Shown here in pieces: positions 1 to 7,015 of a DNA stretch of 8,340 nucleotides. A program made the translations under genes and the position numbers. Source of the DNA: Spirochaetaceae bacterium (GTDB taxonomy: Bacteria; Spirochaetota; Spirochaetia; DSM-27196; Salinispiraceae). Under the pieces are notes generated by a model. It did not search any database. It was not told the DNA's origin and was given only the letters and a program-made list of their open reading frames with translations. The stretch covers positions 1 through 8,340 of the forward strand of contig SKVS01000108.1 in NCBI GenBank assembly GCA_007129335.1, read 5' to 3'. Each line of letters starts with the position of its first letter. Position 1 is the stretch's first letter.

Positions 1-147
1 GGAAAACACCCCTGAACTCCAGCTTGCAAGACGTTCGGGAAGCAAGTTCCCCCGAAAAAAAACATGGGTACTTTCGCTCCATCCCTGCCCCGGAGAAAAA
101 TAGGGATCGTTGAATACAGGGTTGATTCCCCTGTGACAGTGCTGCAT
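1..147 (-). CDS. MnmC/MnmD-type tRNA wobble-uridine methyltransferase, N-terminal fragment (cut by window edge)
   Basis: The minus-strand frame stays open from the left edge to an ATG at 145-147, giving the first 49 residues of a longer protein. The stretch FNDPYFSPGQGWSESTHVFF (12-31), followed by RGNLLPER (32-39), resembles the N-terminus of the MnmC methyltransferase domain (DUF752; standalone form MnmD), whose family pattern is roughly F-D-D-x-Y-F-S, G-L-x-E-x-x-Y/H-V-F-L and G-N-x-L-x-x-R. That domain uses S-adenosylmethionine to convert nm5(s2)U34 to mnm5(s2)U34 in tRNA anticodons. The SAM-binding motif would lie outside the window, so I cannot tell a fused MnmC from a standalone MnmD. 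An in-frame TAG lies four codons upstream of the ATG, so this is the only good start. Its ribosome binding site is weak (an AGG about 11 bases upstream). The gene is divergent from the small plus-strand gene, with 39 bases between the starts. Confidence 0.65.
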   Translation of the reverse strand, partial: MQHCHRGINPVFNDPYFSPGQGWSESTHVFFRGNLLPERLASWSSGVFS

Positions 148-150
148 ACT
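116..150 (+). promoter_or_regulatory. Candidate sigma-70 promoter for the small-protein/MarC unit, with an inverted repeat around the -35
   Basis: TTGATT (122-127) and CATACT (145-150) are separated by exactly 17 bases and each match four of six consensus bases. A perfect 6-base inverted repeat, ACAGGG (116-121) and CCCTGT (129-134), brackets the -35 box, which fills six of the seven spacer bases, as an operator might. Against this, the element lies inside the start of the divergent methyltransferase gene (its -10 overlaps that gene's ATG), so codon constraints could produce it by chance. The leader to the ATG at 187 would be about 30 bases. Confidence 0.35.
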
Positions 151-186
151 ACAGAAAACCTACCATAGCAAAAGAAAGAGGAAAAG

Positions 187-387
187 ATGAAATCCACCGG
201 CTTTTATGTCCGATTACTCCTTGAAACAGTACCCGAGGAAAAACGCGGGACCCTTGCGTTCAGGGAAGAGCGGAACTACCCGGTCTTAGCCCTCGATGGA
301 GACAAGAACCGCCTGCTCCTGCCGGATGACGCAAACAAACTCGTTTGGGTTCCCATGGGTATTTCCCGTTTTGTTAAGCTGGGATAG
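187..387 (+). CDS. Small protein of unknown function (66 aa), upstream of and coupled to the MarC-family gene
   Basis: This is a complete small frame with an ATG preceded by a purine-rich ribosome binding site (GAGG at 178-181, 5 bases before the start). I do not recognise a family. The product is mixed charged and hydrophobic, with no signal peptide and no membrane segment. Alternating short hydrophobic stretches (FYVRLLLE near the start, LVWVPMGISRFVKL near the end) suggest a small beta-rich cytoplasmic domain, which is inference. Its TAG stop (385-387) is followed after one base by the ATG of the MarC-family gene, an arrangement typical of translational coupling, so the two are probably one transcription unit. 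Length, ribosome binding site and tight spacing argue for a real gene. Conservation would settle it. Confidence 0.65.
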   Translation: MKSTGFYVRLLLETVPEEKRGTLAFREERNYPVLALDGDKNRLLLPDDANKLVWVPMGISRFVKLG

Positions 388-388
388 T

Positions 389-1024
389 ATGGTTAATCTC
401 ATGTTCCAGGAATTATTTGCCATTTTTCTGACCTTTTATATTCTCATTGACCCCCTGGGGGTTTCCATGATCTATGTATCCCTTACCGGTCATTTGGATG
501 GTCCCCAAAAACGAAAAACCGCCATAAAGGCTCCCCTTATTGCTTTTCTTGTGCTGAGCATTTTCATTTTCTTGGGACCTGCCATTATTCAGGCACTGGG
601 CATTCACCCTGGAAGCCTCTACGTGGCTGGAGGAATTCTTTTGTTTCTCATAGCAATCGACCTCCTGTTTGGCAGGTTCCGCAGAACGAAAAGCACACCT
701 CAAAACGAATCAGAAGAAACCACGGATGTTTCGGTTTTCCCTCTGGCCATGCCCCTGCTCAGCGGCCCCGGGGCAATTACGGCCGTACTTCTGTTCCTCA
801 GTGACCCGGGAAGGGTTTGGTGGCATCAGGTGCGGTTACAGATCATTATTGCGGGCGTCTTGTTTACTGCTTGTTGTGCCATGCTTGCCAGCAGCATAAT
901 TGCAAGGGTCCTGAGAAAAACCGGTGTCATGGTAATTGAACGAATTATGGGAATTCTGCTTTCGGGAATGAGTGTACAGTTTGTTTACCTGGGGTTACAG
1001 CGACTGGGAGTACCTATAGGGTAA
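389..1024 (+). CDS. MarC family integral membrane protein (211 aa)
   Basis: The product is a polytopic inner-membrane protein with the landmarks of the MarC/UPF0056 family: DPLG at 21-24 after the first membrane segment, VAGGILLFLIAIDLL at 79-93, PLAMPLLSGPGAIT at 118-131, and RIMGILLSGMSVQFVYLGL at 185-203. About six hydrophobic segments are visible (roughly 5-30, 48-70, 76-95, 117-138, 149-172, 184-205), with a hydrophilic loop near 96-113. The length is usual for the family. Function is unclear: the name comes from the E. coli mar locus, but a role in multidrug resistance is not supported for the family. I chose the ATG at 389 because it lies one base after the upstream stop and gives a family-typical N-terminus. 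A longer in-frame start at 296 would add 31 residues that overlap the upstream gene and do not look like family sequence. The ribosome binding site is weak (GGGA, 4 bases upstream), which fits coupling. It converges with the next gene, with 3 bases between stops. Confidence 0.92.
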   Translation: MVNLMFQELFAIFLTFYILIDPLGVSMIYVSLTGHLDGPQKRKTAIKAPLIAFLVLSIFIFLGPAIIQALGIHPGSLYVAGGILLFLIAIDLLFGRFRRTKSTPQNESEETTDVSVFPLAMPLLSGPGAITAVLLFLSDPGRVWWHQVRLQIIIAGVLFTACCAMLASSIIARVLRKTGVMVIERIMGILLSGMSVQFVYLGLQRLGVPIG

Positions 1025-1027
1025 AGC

Positions 1028-1480
1028 TCAAGAATCAAGACCCAGCAAGCGGGAAATGGCATTCCACGCCTGGTCCCTGTAGGACTGAAACGCTTCGCCT
1101 GTATCGTTCACATCCGAAATAAACCGGATCAACGCCTCGGCCTCGCGATTCAAGAGTTCATACACCTGGCTAATCTGGATGAGCACCGTCAAATCCTCAT
1201 CCAGCAGGGTTCCCCCCTCCTTGAGCAAGCGAATACTCTCAAGGGCATTGGAATTCACATACATGGTTTCACTGGCAATACCCACGGCAATGCTTTCGTT
1301 ATACAGCCCCAGGGCGTAGGCATCAGCAACGGTACCGAGGACAAGGTAACTCAGGTACACATTGCTTGCAGACAACGAACCAACGGCGTACAAAGCCGCA
1401 TCAATGGGTGAATCCTCCTGACCAGAAACAGGCGCAGCAGCCAGGAAAAGAATAAGTACGGGAATGAGAAACCTTTTCAT
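1028..1480 (-). CDS. Small exported protein of unknown function (150 aa) following the M16C peptidase
   Basis: The product begins MKRFLIPVLILFLAAAPVSG, a clear signal peptide: positive n-region, leucine/alanine-rich core and a plausible signal peptidase I site after Gly20 (V-S-G before Q). There is no lipobox cysteine, so a periplasmic or secreted protein is expected. The mature part (about 130 residues) is acidic and looks all-helical, with paired amphipathic stretches around 38-72, 75-112 and 115-147 reminiscent of TPR-like hairpins, but I recognise no family. The frame extends upstream to 1558 inside the peptidase gene, but the signal peptide fixes the start at 1480. That ATG is 7 bases after the peptidase stop and lacks a good ribosome binding site, so translation is probably coupled to the peptidase gene. 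It converges with the MarC-family gene, with no room for an intergenic terminator. Confidence 0.75.
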   Translation of the reverse strand: MKRFLIPVLILFLAAAPVSGQEDSPIDAALYAVGSLSASNVYLSYLVLGTVADAYALGLYNESIAVGIASETMYVNSNALESIRLLKEGGTLLDEDLTVLIQISQVYELLNREAEALIRFISDVNDTGEAFQSYRDQAWNAISRLLGLDS

Positions 1481-1487
1481 GGTTATT

Positions 1488-4400
1488 CTATCGGCTGATA
1501 TTCTTTCGGACTGGAGCTTCTTCCTTGGATAAATCAATCCCCTGCTCAAATGCATCAAGGAGTTCAGGACCTGACAAAATTGCCTTTCGCGCCCATTTCA
1601 TGGAATCAACCAAACGGGATGATGCTTTTTCCACATCTTTTTTGTCAATGGACAGCATCAGGTCTCTACGGTGCTGGCGCAAATGGTCTTCTATGCCGTA
1701 CAAAGCACGCTTGAATCCTACAATACCCTTTTCCCCAGGGGAAAGAGGTTTTTGTTCTTTGGAAATGCACCCGATCTTAGCCAGATCAAGGGTACGTTGA
1801 TCCACACCATTGGTTTCCAGATCGGCCAGAGCCTGGGAGAAACGGGCAAGGGTTTTGGCTGTTTGGGGGTCCCGGTACGAGGCAAAGGTAAAGATTCCTG
1901 CCATTCCATCGGAAGATGCATGGGCACCATAAGCACCCCCCTTCATGCGGATTTCCTCCCATAAGGGACCGGTCTTTAAAATATGGGCAAGCAGGGATTC
2001 CTGTGCCTGTTCCGGGGTTCCAAATCCTGCTGCGGGTACCGCAGCCCCAACATAGGCGACCTTCGATGGATATTCCAGAAGCTCCATCCGCGTAAGGGGA
2101 TTGGGAAGGGCCAGATGTCCCATGGCTTCCCCGGCGGCCTCCTTTACTCCATCGGTTACCCCAGCCTTGTTTTCCGGCAGTTCTTCGGGGAGACCCGTAA
2201 GAAATGATTCCAAATGTGTCCTTGCGGATGTAACCGCGTCATCCTGGGCAGTAATGTTTAACCTGAGGTTCGACCGGGAAACAAGACTTACCCCCAGGTC
2301 GGTCAAACACTGGGAAAGTTCCTCCAGAGTCTTCTTGCTGCCGTTTTTTTTATCCCGGTGGATCGATCGGGCGAGGTTTTCCAGGAATAAATACTGGGTT
2401 AAACCACGAAGCCGCTCATCCACTCCGTGAGCGGGGTGAAGGCCCAACTCAGCCCGGAGTACTGCATAGCTGCTGCCTCCCGGAAGAATGGAAGAACGAA
2501 CATCGTTTCTCAGTTCAAAGAATACCTCTGCCAGGTGGGTCAAATCGGTAAAATCCGGCTGGGTAAGCATAGGTGCAATATAAGATAGAGCTTCAGAAAT
2601 CGTGGTATCCAGGGCTTTCAGCCGAAAAAACAGGTGTTTATGAACCGTGCCCTGGCGTACAGGGCCCTGTAGATGGGCAGGCTGCTTATCCGCCAGGGAT
2701 CGTGCTCCGGCTAAAAGATCCAGCCCCGCATGGACCTCCGGATAGGTAGAGAATCCCCCACTAACCAGGGAAAGGTCCCGACTCAACTGTTCATAATCCT
2801 TACCGGGGATTCCTGCTACAGGCACAAAGGATGTCCACAAGGGCAACAAGAGTTGCTGTTCCTTGGTAAGGTGTTCAAAGGAGAAAACTCCGTCAATACT
2901 GGTAATGCCGTTGGTGTACAGGTCGTGAATGTACAAAGGCAGATTCCGGGAAATGACTTCTTTCCGGGTTTGGATTACCTCCACTTTTTTTGGAATATCC
3001 GAAACATTCAGGAAAGGAATCTTTGCCAAATCTTCAGGATCATCCTGAAGGCTCTGAAATTCTTCGAGTGCTTTCTGCTCCCTGGCAACCTTCTGTTTGA
3101 AGGCTTCCTGCTCAGCTGGAGGAACACTGTCAAGAATGTCCTGGAGTGATTGGGCTTCTTCTGCTGTTTCCCTGGTATTTTGCTGGCCATCGGGATAGAC
3201 AATGACCGTCGACCGGTGGGGATTATCCAGAAGATCTTCCTGAATGAGCTGTTCAAAATACCGGGTATTCTGCAATAAAGCGGTTCTCAGGTCTTTCATA
3301 AGAGGTGAAAAAACAAGGGTTTTTGCCGGATGAATTCCATGGAGCCAACCCCGGCCGATTTTACGTAACAATCTGAGCCCAAAGGGTCCACCACCCTTTA
3401 TCTCCCGGTTTCGGAACTCGAACCTGCGCAGGGTACCTTCCACAAGCTCTGGATTTAACCCGTCGGAAACAACCCGCCGAAGCTCCCGGAGGAACATTTC
3501 CTGAATTTCTTCTGCCTTGGCCCGATCTGCGCCCTGAAGTCCTACCGAAAAAACGGTTTGGCGCAATTCGGTTTCAAATCCACTGGTAGATGATAGATCC
3601 TCACCGAGTTCACTGACTGCAGCAAGCTTCTGCAAGGGGCTCGATGGGCTACCCATGAGAATTTCAGTCAGGATTTCCCAGGAAAGCAAACGCTTGGTAT
3701 CCTCAACGGGAAAGAGCATCCAGTTCAGGGTAACCGAGCTATGGGTCTCCTCCCTGTCTTCCTGACCCGCAGGATAACTGATTTCCATAGTTCTGGCCCT
3801 GTCCCACCGGCTTTGCAGGGAAACTGGGTCAAGGGGCTTAATTGGCTCGAAATGCTGGAAAAACCTGTTCTGAATAAATTCCAGGTAACGCTGAGTTGGA
3901 ATATTTCCATAGAGGTAAACCAGGGTATTGGTTGGATGATAGTAGGTTGTGTGGAACATCTTGAATTCTTCATATTCCAACTGAGGTATGACCTTAGGAT
4001 CCCCTCCTGAATCGTATTGGTAGGGGGTATCGGGAAAGAGAGTGCGGTAGCACCAGTCTCCAGCGACCGAATCATGGGTCGAATAGTTCCCCTTCATTTC
4101 GTTGTATACTATGCCCGTTCTTACCAGTCCTCCCTGGGCATCGAGTTCCAGACGATGGCCTTCCTGGCGGAACAGATCGGATTTCAGCAGGGGGAAAAAC
4201 ACCGCATCCCCATACACTTCCATGAGGTTGAACAAATCCTTTTCCACCGTAGAACTGGCGGGATACACGGTTTTGTCCGGGTAGGTAAAGGCGTTGAGAA
4301 AGGTCTGCATGCTACCCTTGAGGAGTAAAAGAAAAGGATCCTTTACGGGAAAGGAACGAGATCCGCATAAAACTGTATGTTCAAGAATATGGGCTACTCC

Positions 4401-4586
4401 GTGGGAGCTTTCGGGTATTGTTTTAAAAATATAGGCAAACAAATTCTCCGGATCTTCGTTATGAGTATGGAAAACCTGAGCTCCGGTTGTATCGTGGGTT
4501 GCAAGAATTCCTGTGCTGCGGTATTCGGGTATTTCCTGAACATCGGTTATGGTAAACCCATGAACTTTATCGCCAACCTTCATCAT
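1488..4586 (-). CDS. M16C family zinc metallopeptidase (PreP / falcilysin / Cym1 type), 1032 aa
   Basis: This is an insulinase-superfamily peptidase of the single-chain M16C class, which forms a closed chamber and degrades free peptides. The inverted zinc motif HILEH is at 66-70 (His66, catalytic Glu69, His70), with the distal zinc ligand Glu163 in YNEMKG (161-166), at the spacing usual for M16C. GSMQTFLNAFTYPDKTVYP (91-109) is also family-typical. In the C-terminal half, RMKGGAYGA carries the substrate-binding Arg880 and Tyr886, six residues apart as in plant PreP. A charged helical linker around 475-525 matches the hinge between the two halves (M16C-associated region). The length is typical for the family. 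No signal peptide is seen, so it is probably cytosolic. The start is the first of two adjacent ATGs, 7 bases after AAAGGAA (4594-4600). The gene probably forms an operon with the following exported protein. I see no broken motif or frameshift. Confidence 0.93.
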   Translation of the reverse strand: MMKVGDKVHGFTITDVQEIPEYRSTGILATHDTTGAQVFHTHNEDPENLFAYIFKTIPESSHGVAHILEHTVLCGSRSFPVKDPFLLLLKGSMQTFLNAFTYPDKTVYPASSTVEKDLFNLMEVYGDAVFFPLLKSDLFRQEGHRLELDAQGGLVRTGIVYNEMKGNYSTHDSVAGDWCYRTLFPDTPYQYDSGGDPKVIPQLEYEEFKMFHTTYYHPTNTLVYLYGNIPTQRYLEFIQNRFFQHFEPIKPLDPVSLQSRWDRARTMEISYPAGQEDREETHSSVTLNWMLFPVEDTKRLLSWEILTEILMGSPSSPLQKLAAVSELGEDLSSTSGFETELRQTVFSVGLQGADRAKAEEIQEMFLRELRRVVSDGLNPELVEGTLRRFEFRNREIKGGGPFGLRLLRKIGRGWLHGIHPAKTLVFSPLMKDLRTALLQNTRYFEQLIQEDLLDNPHRSTVIVYPDGQQNTRETAEEAQSLQDILDSVPPAEQEAFKQKVAREQKALEEFQSLQDDPEDLAKIPFLNVSDIPKKVEVIQTRKEVISRNLPLYIHDLYTNGITSIDGVFSFEHLTKEQQLLLPLWTSFVPVAGIPGKDYEQLSRDLSLVSGGFSTYPEVHAGLDLLAGARSLADKQPAHLQGPVRQGTVHKHLFFRLKALDTTISEALSYIAPMLTQPDFTDLTHLAEVFFELRNDVRSSILPGGSSYAVLRAELGLHPAHGVDERLRGLTQYLFLENLARSIHRDKKNGSKKTLEELSQCLTDLGVSLVSRSNLRLNITAQDDAVTSARTHLESFLTGLPEELPENKAGVTDGVKEAAGEAMGHLALPNPLTRMELLEYPSKVAYVGAAVPAAGFGTPEQAQESLLAHILKTGPLWEEIRMKGGAYGAHASSDGMAGIFTFASYRDPQTAKTLARFSQALADLETNGVDQRTLDLAKIGCISKEQKPLSPGEKGIVGFKRALYGIEDHLRQHRRDLMLSIDKKDVEKASSRLVDSMKWARKAILSGPELLDAFEQGIDLSKEEAPVRKNISR

Positions 4587-4673
4587 GTATATATTCCTTT
4601 CTCATTCAAGATTCTTTCCCGATCATGGAAGGATAATTCCTTCAGGCATTCATTCATGAGTACCATTGGCAGT

Positions 4674-4750
4674 CCATGGGAGGATGTTCAGGAAATTTTC
4701 AGCAATGATAAGATCCCATGGGCACCAAATTTCGAGTTGTGAACCATGGG
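4674..4750. repeat. Three CCATGGG copies in the gap between the TPR gene and the M16C gene
   Basis: CCATGGG occurs at 4674-4680, 4716-4722 (as CCCATGGG from 4715) and 4744-4750, within a 186-base gap (4587-4772) where I see no gene. Because CCATGG is self-complementary, pairs of copies could form hairpins. The strongest on the minus-strand transcript pairs CCCATGG (4744-4750) with CCATGGG (4715-4721), enclosing an inner CAC/GTG pairing. No T-run follows on either strand, so it is not a classical terminator. A separate 6-base hairpin, GAAGGA-TAAT-TCCTTC, lies at 4628-4643. The function of either is unknown. Confidence 0.4.
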
Positions 4751-4772
4751 AAATCACTCTGGGTGGTTTATC

Positions 4773-5453
4773 CTACCAATCCATGTCGGTCATTAAGGTA
4801 AGTTTAGTTTTTGCCCTGTTATCATCAGGATTGATTTCCAATACCTTCTGAAAGCAGCGAATAGCTTCGGTATTCTGGTGCAGGCCATACAAGGCCTGGC
4901 CCATCATATAATGAACTTCGCTGAACTTCGGCGTTTCAACCGCAAGCTCTTTCAGAAGATCCAATGCTTCCTGGTGCTTGTTTTGCTTGAGCTTTATTTG
5001 AGCCTGAAAGAAATTGGCAATCATGGATTCTTTACTGATTCCCCGGAAATTTGCAAAGGCTTCATCAGCAGTGTCGTCGTTCCCCAGGAAAAAATTTATC
5101 AGTCCAACAAAATACCGTGCCATGGCATGACTTTGGCTTTTGGATTCTACAACGCTGTTAAAGGCTTCAAGAGCTCGAACCAGTCGACCAGCTCTGAAGT
5201 AACATACCCCAAGCCGGTAATAGGCTATTCCCAGCTCCGGATTTGCTTCAAGGGCTTTTTTATTCATTTCAATAGCCTCATCAAGTCGTCCAAGACTGTA
5301 ATAAACCTGGGCAAGATTCAGCATGATAAAGGCATTGTCCGGAAATTCTCCCAGAAGTTTTTCAAAGGCTTGTTCTGCTTCCTGCCACTGTCCGTTCATG
5401 TAAAGAGTCATGGCTGCTACATAAGCAGGATCTGTTTGGTTTAATTCTTTCAT
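4773..5453 (-). CDS. Tetratricopeptide repeat (TPR) protein, 226 aa
   Basis: The product is built almost wholly from TPR units: about six 34-residue repeats at roughly 8-40, 41-74, 75-108, 109-142 (degenerate), 144-176 and 177-211. Consensus features include G-R-L-D-E-A-I plus A-L-E-A-N-P-E-L in the second repeat and N-T-E-A-I-R-C-F plus V-L-E-I-N-P-D-D in the last. TPRs form a helical superhelix for protein-protein contact, and the partner cannot be read from the sequence. No signal peptide or membrane segment is present, so it is probably cytoplasmic. The start at 5453 has AAGGAG (5460-5465) 6 bases upstream. The frame runs on to 5537, but that extension has no such site and does not resemble TPR sequence. 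A TATAAA on the minus strand (5491-5496) could be a -10 box, but no good -35 accompanies it. It is downstream of fumC, with a 123-base gap. Confidence 0.85.
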   Translation of the reverse strand: MKELNQTDPAYVAAMTLYMNGQWQEAEQAFEKLLGEFPDNAFIMLNLAQVYYSLGRLDEAIEMNKKALEANPELGIAYYRLGVCYFRAGRLVRALEAFNSVVESKSQSHAMARYFVGLINFFLGNDDTADEAFANFRGISKESMIANFFQAQIKLKQNKHQEALDLLKELAVETPKFSEVHYMMGQALYGLHQNTEAIRCFQKVLEINPDDNRAKTKLTLMTDMDW

Positions 5454-5576
5454 ACGATGCTCCTTCCTTTGGTGGTACGTCAAAGATTGTTTTATAAATA
5501 TGTATCCATATGCCCAATAAGTGTAGCATATTTTCAATGAACCTGGTCATTTAGTACAAGAGTTTTTCATGAACTG

Positions 5577-6959
5577 CTAAATCATGGTACGGGGATCGAG
5601 TATTTGGTCAATCTCATGAGCAGACAAGACCTTCTGTTCCAAAAGAATTTCCCGGATTTTTCTTTTCTCCCGGTAAGCTTGATAGGCGAGCTGGGCTGCT
5701 TTTTCATAACCAATTTTTGTTGCCAGGGGTGTGACCAAAGCCAGGGACCACTCGATCCAGTCGGCACATCGCTGCTCATCCGCCGTAATACCAACAATAC
5801 ATGTATCCCCAAAGGTGCGACAGGTATTCGTTAATAATTCCATTGACGTCAAGGTTTCATGAGCAACAAGGGGATTCATCATATTTAATTGGAGTGGTGC
5901 ATTCTGACCAGCTATGGTTACCGACACTGCTTTACCACAAACAAAGGCTGCAACCTGGATGACCATTTCAGGGATAACCGGATTCACCTTTCCCGGCATT
6001 ATAGAACTGCCCGGCTGGAGGCCCGGGAGAATTATTTCCCCCAGAGCACCCCGAGGCCCACTGGCTAATAAGCGTAGGTCATTGGCAATTTTCATGAGAC
6101 TGGTAGCCAGGGTATTAAGAGCTCCCATGAGCTCAACCTGGGCATCCCTGGCAGCAATTCCTTCAAACTTGTTCGCAGCCGGACGGAATGGCAGGCCGGT
6201 ATCCCGGGCAATCCCTCCAACCGCAATGCGGGCAAAATCAGGATGGCAATTCAGGCCGGTCCCAATGGCTGTCCCGCCCAGGGGGAGATCTTCCAGGTTA
6301 TACAGGGTATTCTGAATTCGTCCTATGGATTTATCAATCTGGCAAGCAAATGCAGAAAACTCCTGACCCAGGGTCATGGGAACTGCATCCTGGAGATGGG
6401 TTCTTCCAAGCTTGACCGTGGTGGAAAACTCGTCGGTTTTTCTATCGAGACAAATATACAAATGACGTAATGAATCAATGAGTCCTTCGGCAGCAAGGCG
6501 GTTTGCCACATGAACGGCTGTGGGAAAGACATCGTTGGAACTCTGACCCATGTTTACGTGATCATTGGGATGAACAGGTTTTTTTGTACCCAAGGGCTGA
6601 CCGAGCAACTCATTTGCTCTATTGGATATGACCTCATTGGAATTCATGTTTGAACTGGTACCTGAGCCGGTCTGAAAAACATCTATAGGAAAATGCTTAT
6701 CCCACTTTCCCTGAATAACCTCATCTGCAGCTTCAACTATGGCATGCCCCAGATCGAGAGGCAAAGTTCCCAGTTCCATGTTTGCCAAAGCAGCGTTCTT
6801 TTTAATATAACCAAGGGCTTGAATCATGAAACGGGGAAGAACATAGGGGGATATTTGAAAATTCTCTGTTGCGCGTTGAGTCTGGGCACCGTAGTAAGCC
6901 CAGGAGGGAACCTGCACTGTCCCCATGGTATCGCTTTCTGTACGGAAGGTATCGGCCAT
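5577..6959 (-). CDS. fumC: Class II fumarate hydratase (fumarase C)
   Basis: The enzyme reversibly hydrates fumarate to L-malate in the TCA cycle. It is an iron-independent homotetramer of the fumarase/aspartase superfamily. The superfamily signature GSSIMPGKVN is at 317-326 with catalytic Ser318, and GRTHLQDAVP at 185-194 carries His188. Both coincide with the E. coli FumC numbering. Other conserved blocks are TGSGTSSNMNSNEV (97-110), HVNMGQSSND (134-143) and GTAIGTG (229-235). The N-terminus, with mG-x-v-x-v-P and YGAQTQRATENF, is also classical. At 460 residues it is full length. The paralogue aspartase is the main alternative, and overall similarity to FumC makes fumarase much more likely. 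AAGGAG (6966-6971) lies 6 bases before the ATG. It is 45 bases downstream of the 145-aa gene and no other TCA gene is adjacent. Confidence 0.95.
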   Translation of the reverse strand: MADTFRTESDTMGTVQVPSWAYYGAQTQRATENFQISPYVLPRFMIQALGYIKKNAALANMELGTLPLDLGHAIVEAADEVIQGKWDKHFPIDVFQTGSGTSSNMNSNEVISNRANELLGQPLGTKKPVHPNDHVNMGQSSNDVFPTAVHVANRLAAEGLIDSLRHLYICLDRKTDEFSTTVKLGRTHLQDAVPMTLGQEFSAFACQIDKSIGRIQNTLYNLEDLPLGGTAIGTGLNCHPDFARIAVGGIARDTGLPFRPAANKFEGIAARDAQVELMGALNTLATSLMKIANDLRLLASGPRGALGEIILPGLQPGSSIMPGKVNPVIPEMVIQVAAFVCGKAVSVTIAGQNAPLQLNMMNPLVAHETLTSMELLTNTCRTFGDTCIVGITADEQRCADWIEWSLALVTPLATKIGYEKAAQLAYQAYREKRKIREILLEQKVLSAHEIDQILDPRTMI

Positions 6960-6986
6960 GAAATACTCCTTTATTTCATGACTAAT

Positions 6987-7015
6987 ATACTATGGAAAGT
7001 CGGGTTATGCCACAA
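6987..7015 (-). promoter_or_regulatory. Candidate sigma-70 promoter for fumC
   Basis: Reading the minus strand, TTGTGG (7010-7015) and TAGTAT (6987-6992) are separated by 17 bases. The -10 matches five of six consensus bases and the -35 three of six. The predicted start lies about 20 bases upstream of the fumC ATG, leaving a short leader that contains its AAGGAG. The -35 falls in the last codons of the upstream gene. This would let fumC be expressed independently of the dksA transcript. Confidence 0.4.

Noticed and set aside
3..113. Plus-strand frame open from the left edge to a TGA at 111-113, as a possible C-terminus of an upstream gene.
   Set aside because: The minus-strand frame over the same bases matches the MnmC/MnmD N-terminus, and the plus-strand peptide resembles nothing I know.
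296..388. Longer start for the MarC-family protein.
   Set aside because: It would overlap the 66-aa gene in another frame and adds residues unlike the family; the ATG at 389 gives a normal-length protein.
1481..1558. Longer start for the exported protein, overlapping the peptidase gene.
   Set aside because: It would put 26 charged residues before an obvious signal peptide.
4878..5444. A 188-codon plus-strand open frame opposite the TPR gene.
   Set aside because: It is the antisense shadow of a clear TPR protein and has no family features of its own.
5454..5537. Longer start for the TPR protein.
   Set aside because: The added residues do not fit a TPR and no ribosome binding site is seen, unlike the ATG at 5453.
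5540..5576. Possible intrinsic terminator after fumC (AGTT with AACT and a nearby T-run).
   Set aside because: The stem is only four pairs and the T-run is on the wrong strand for the fumC transcript.
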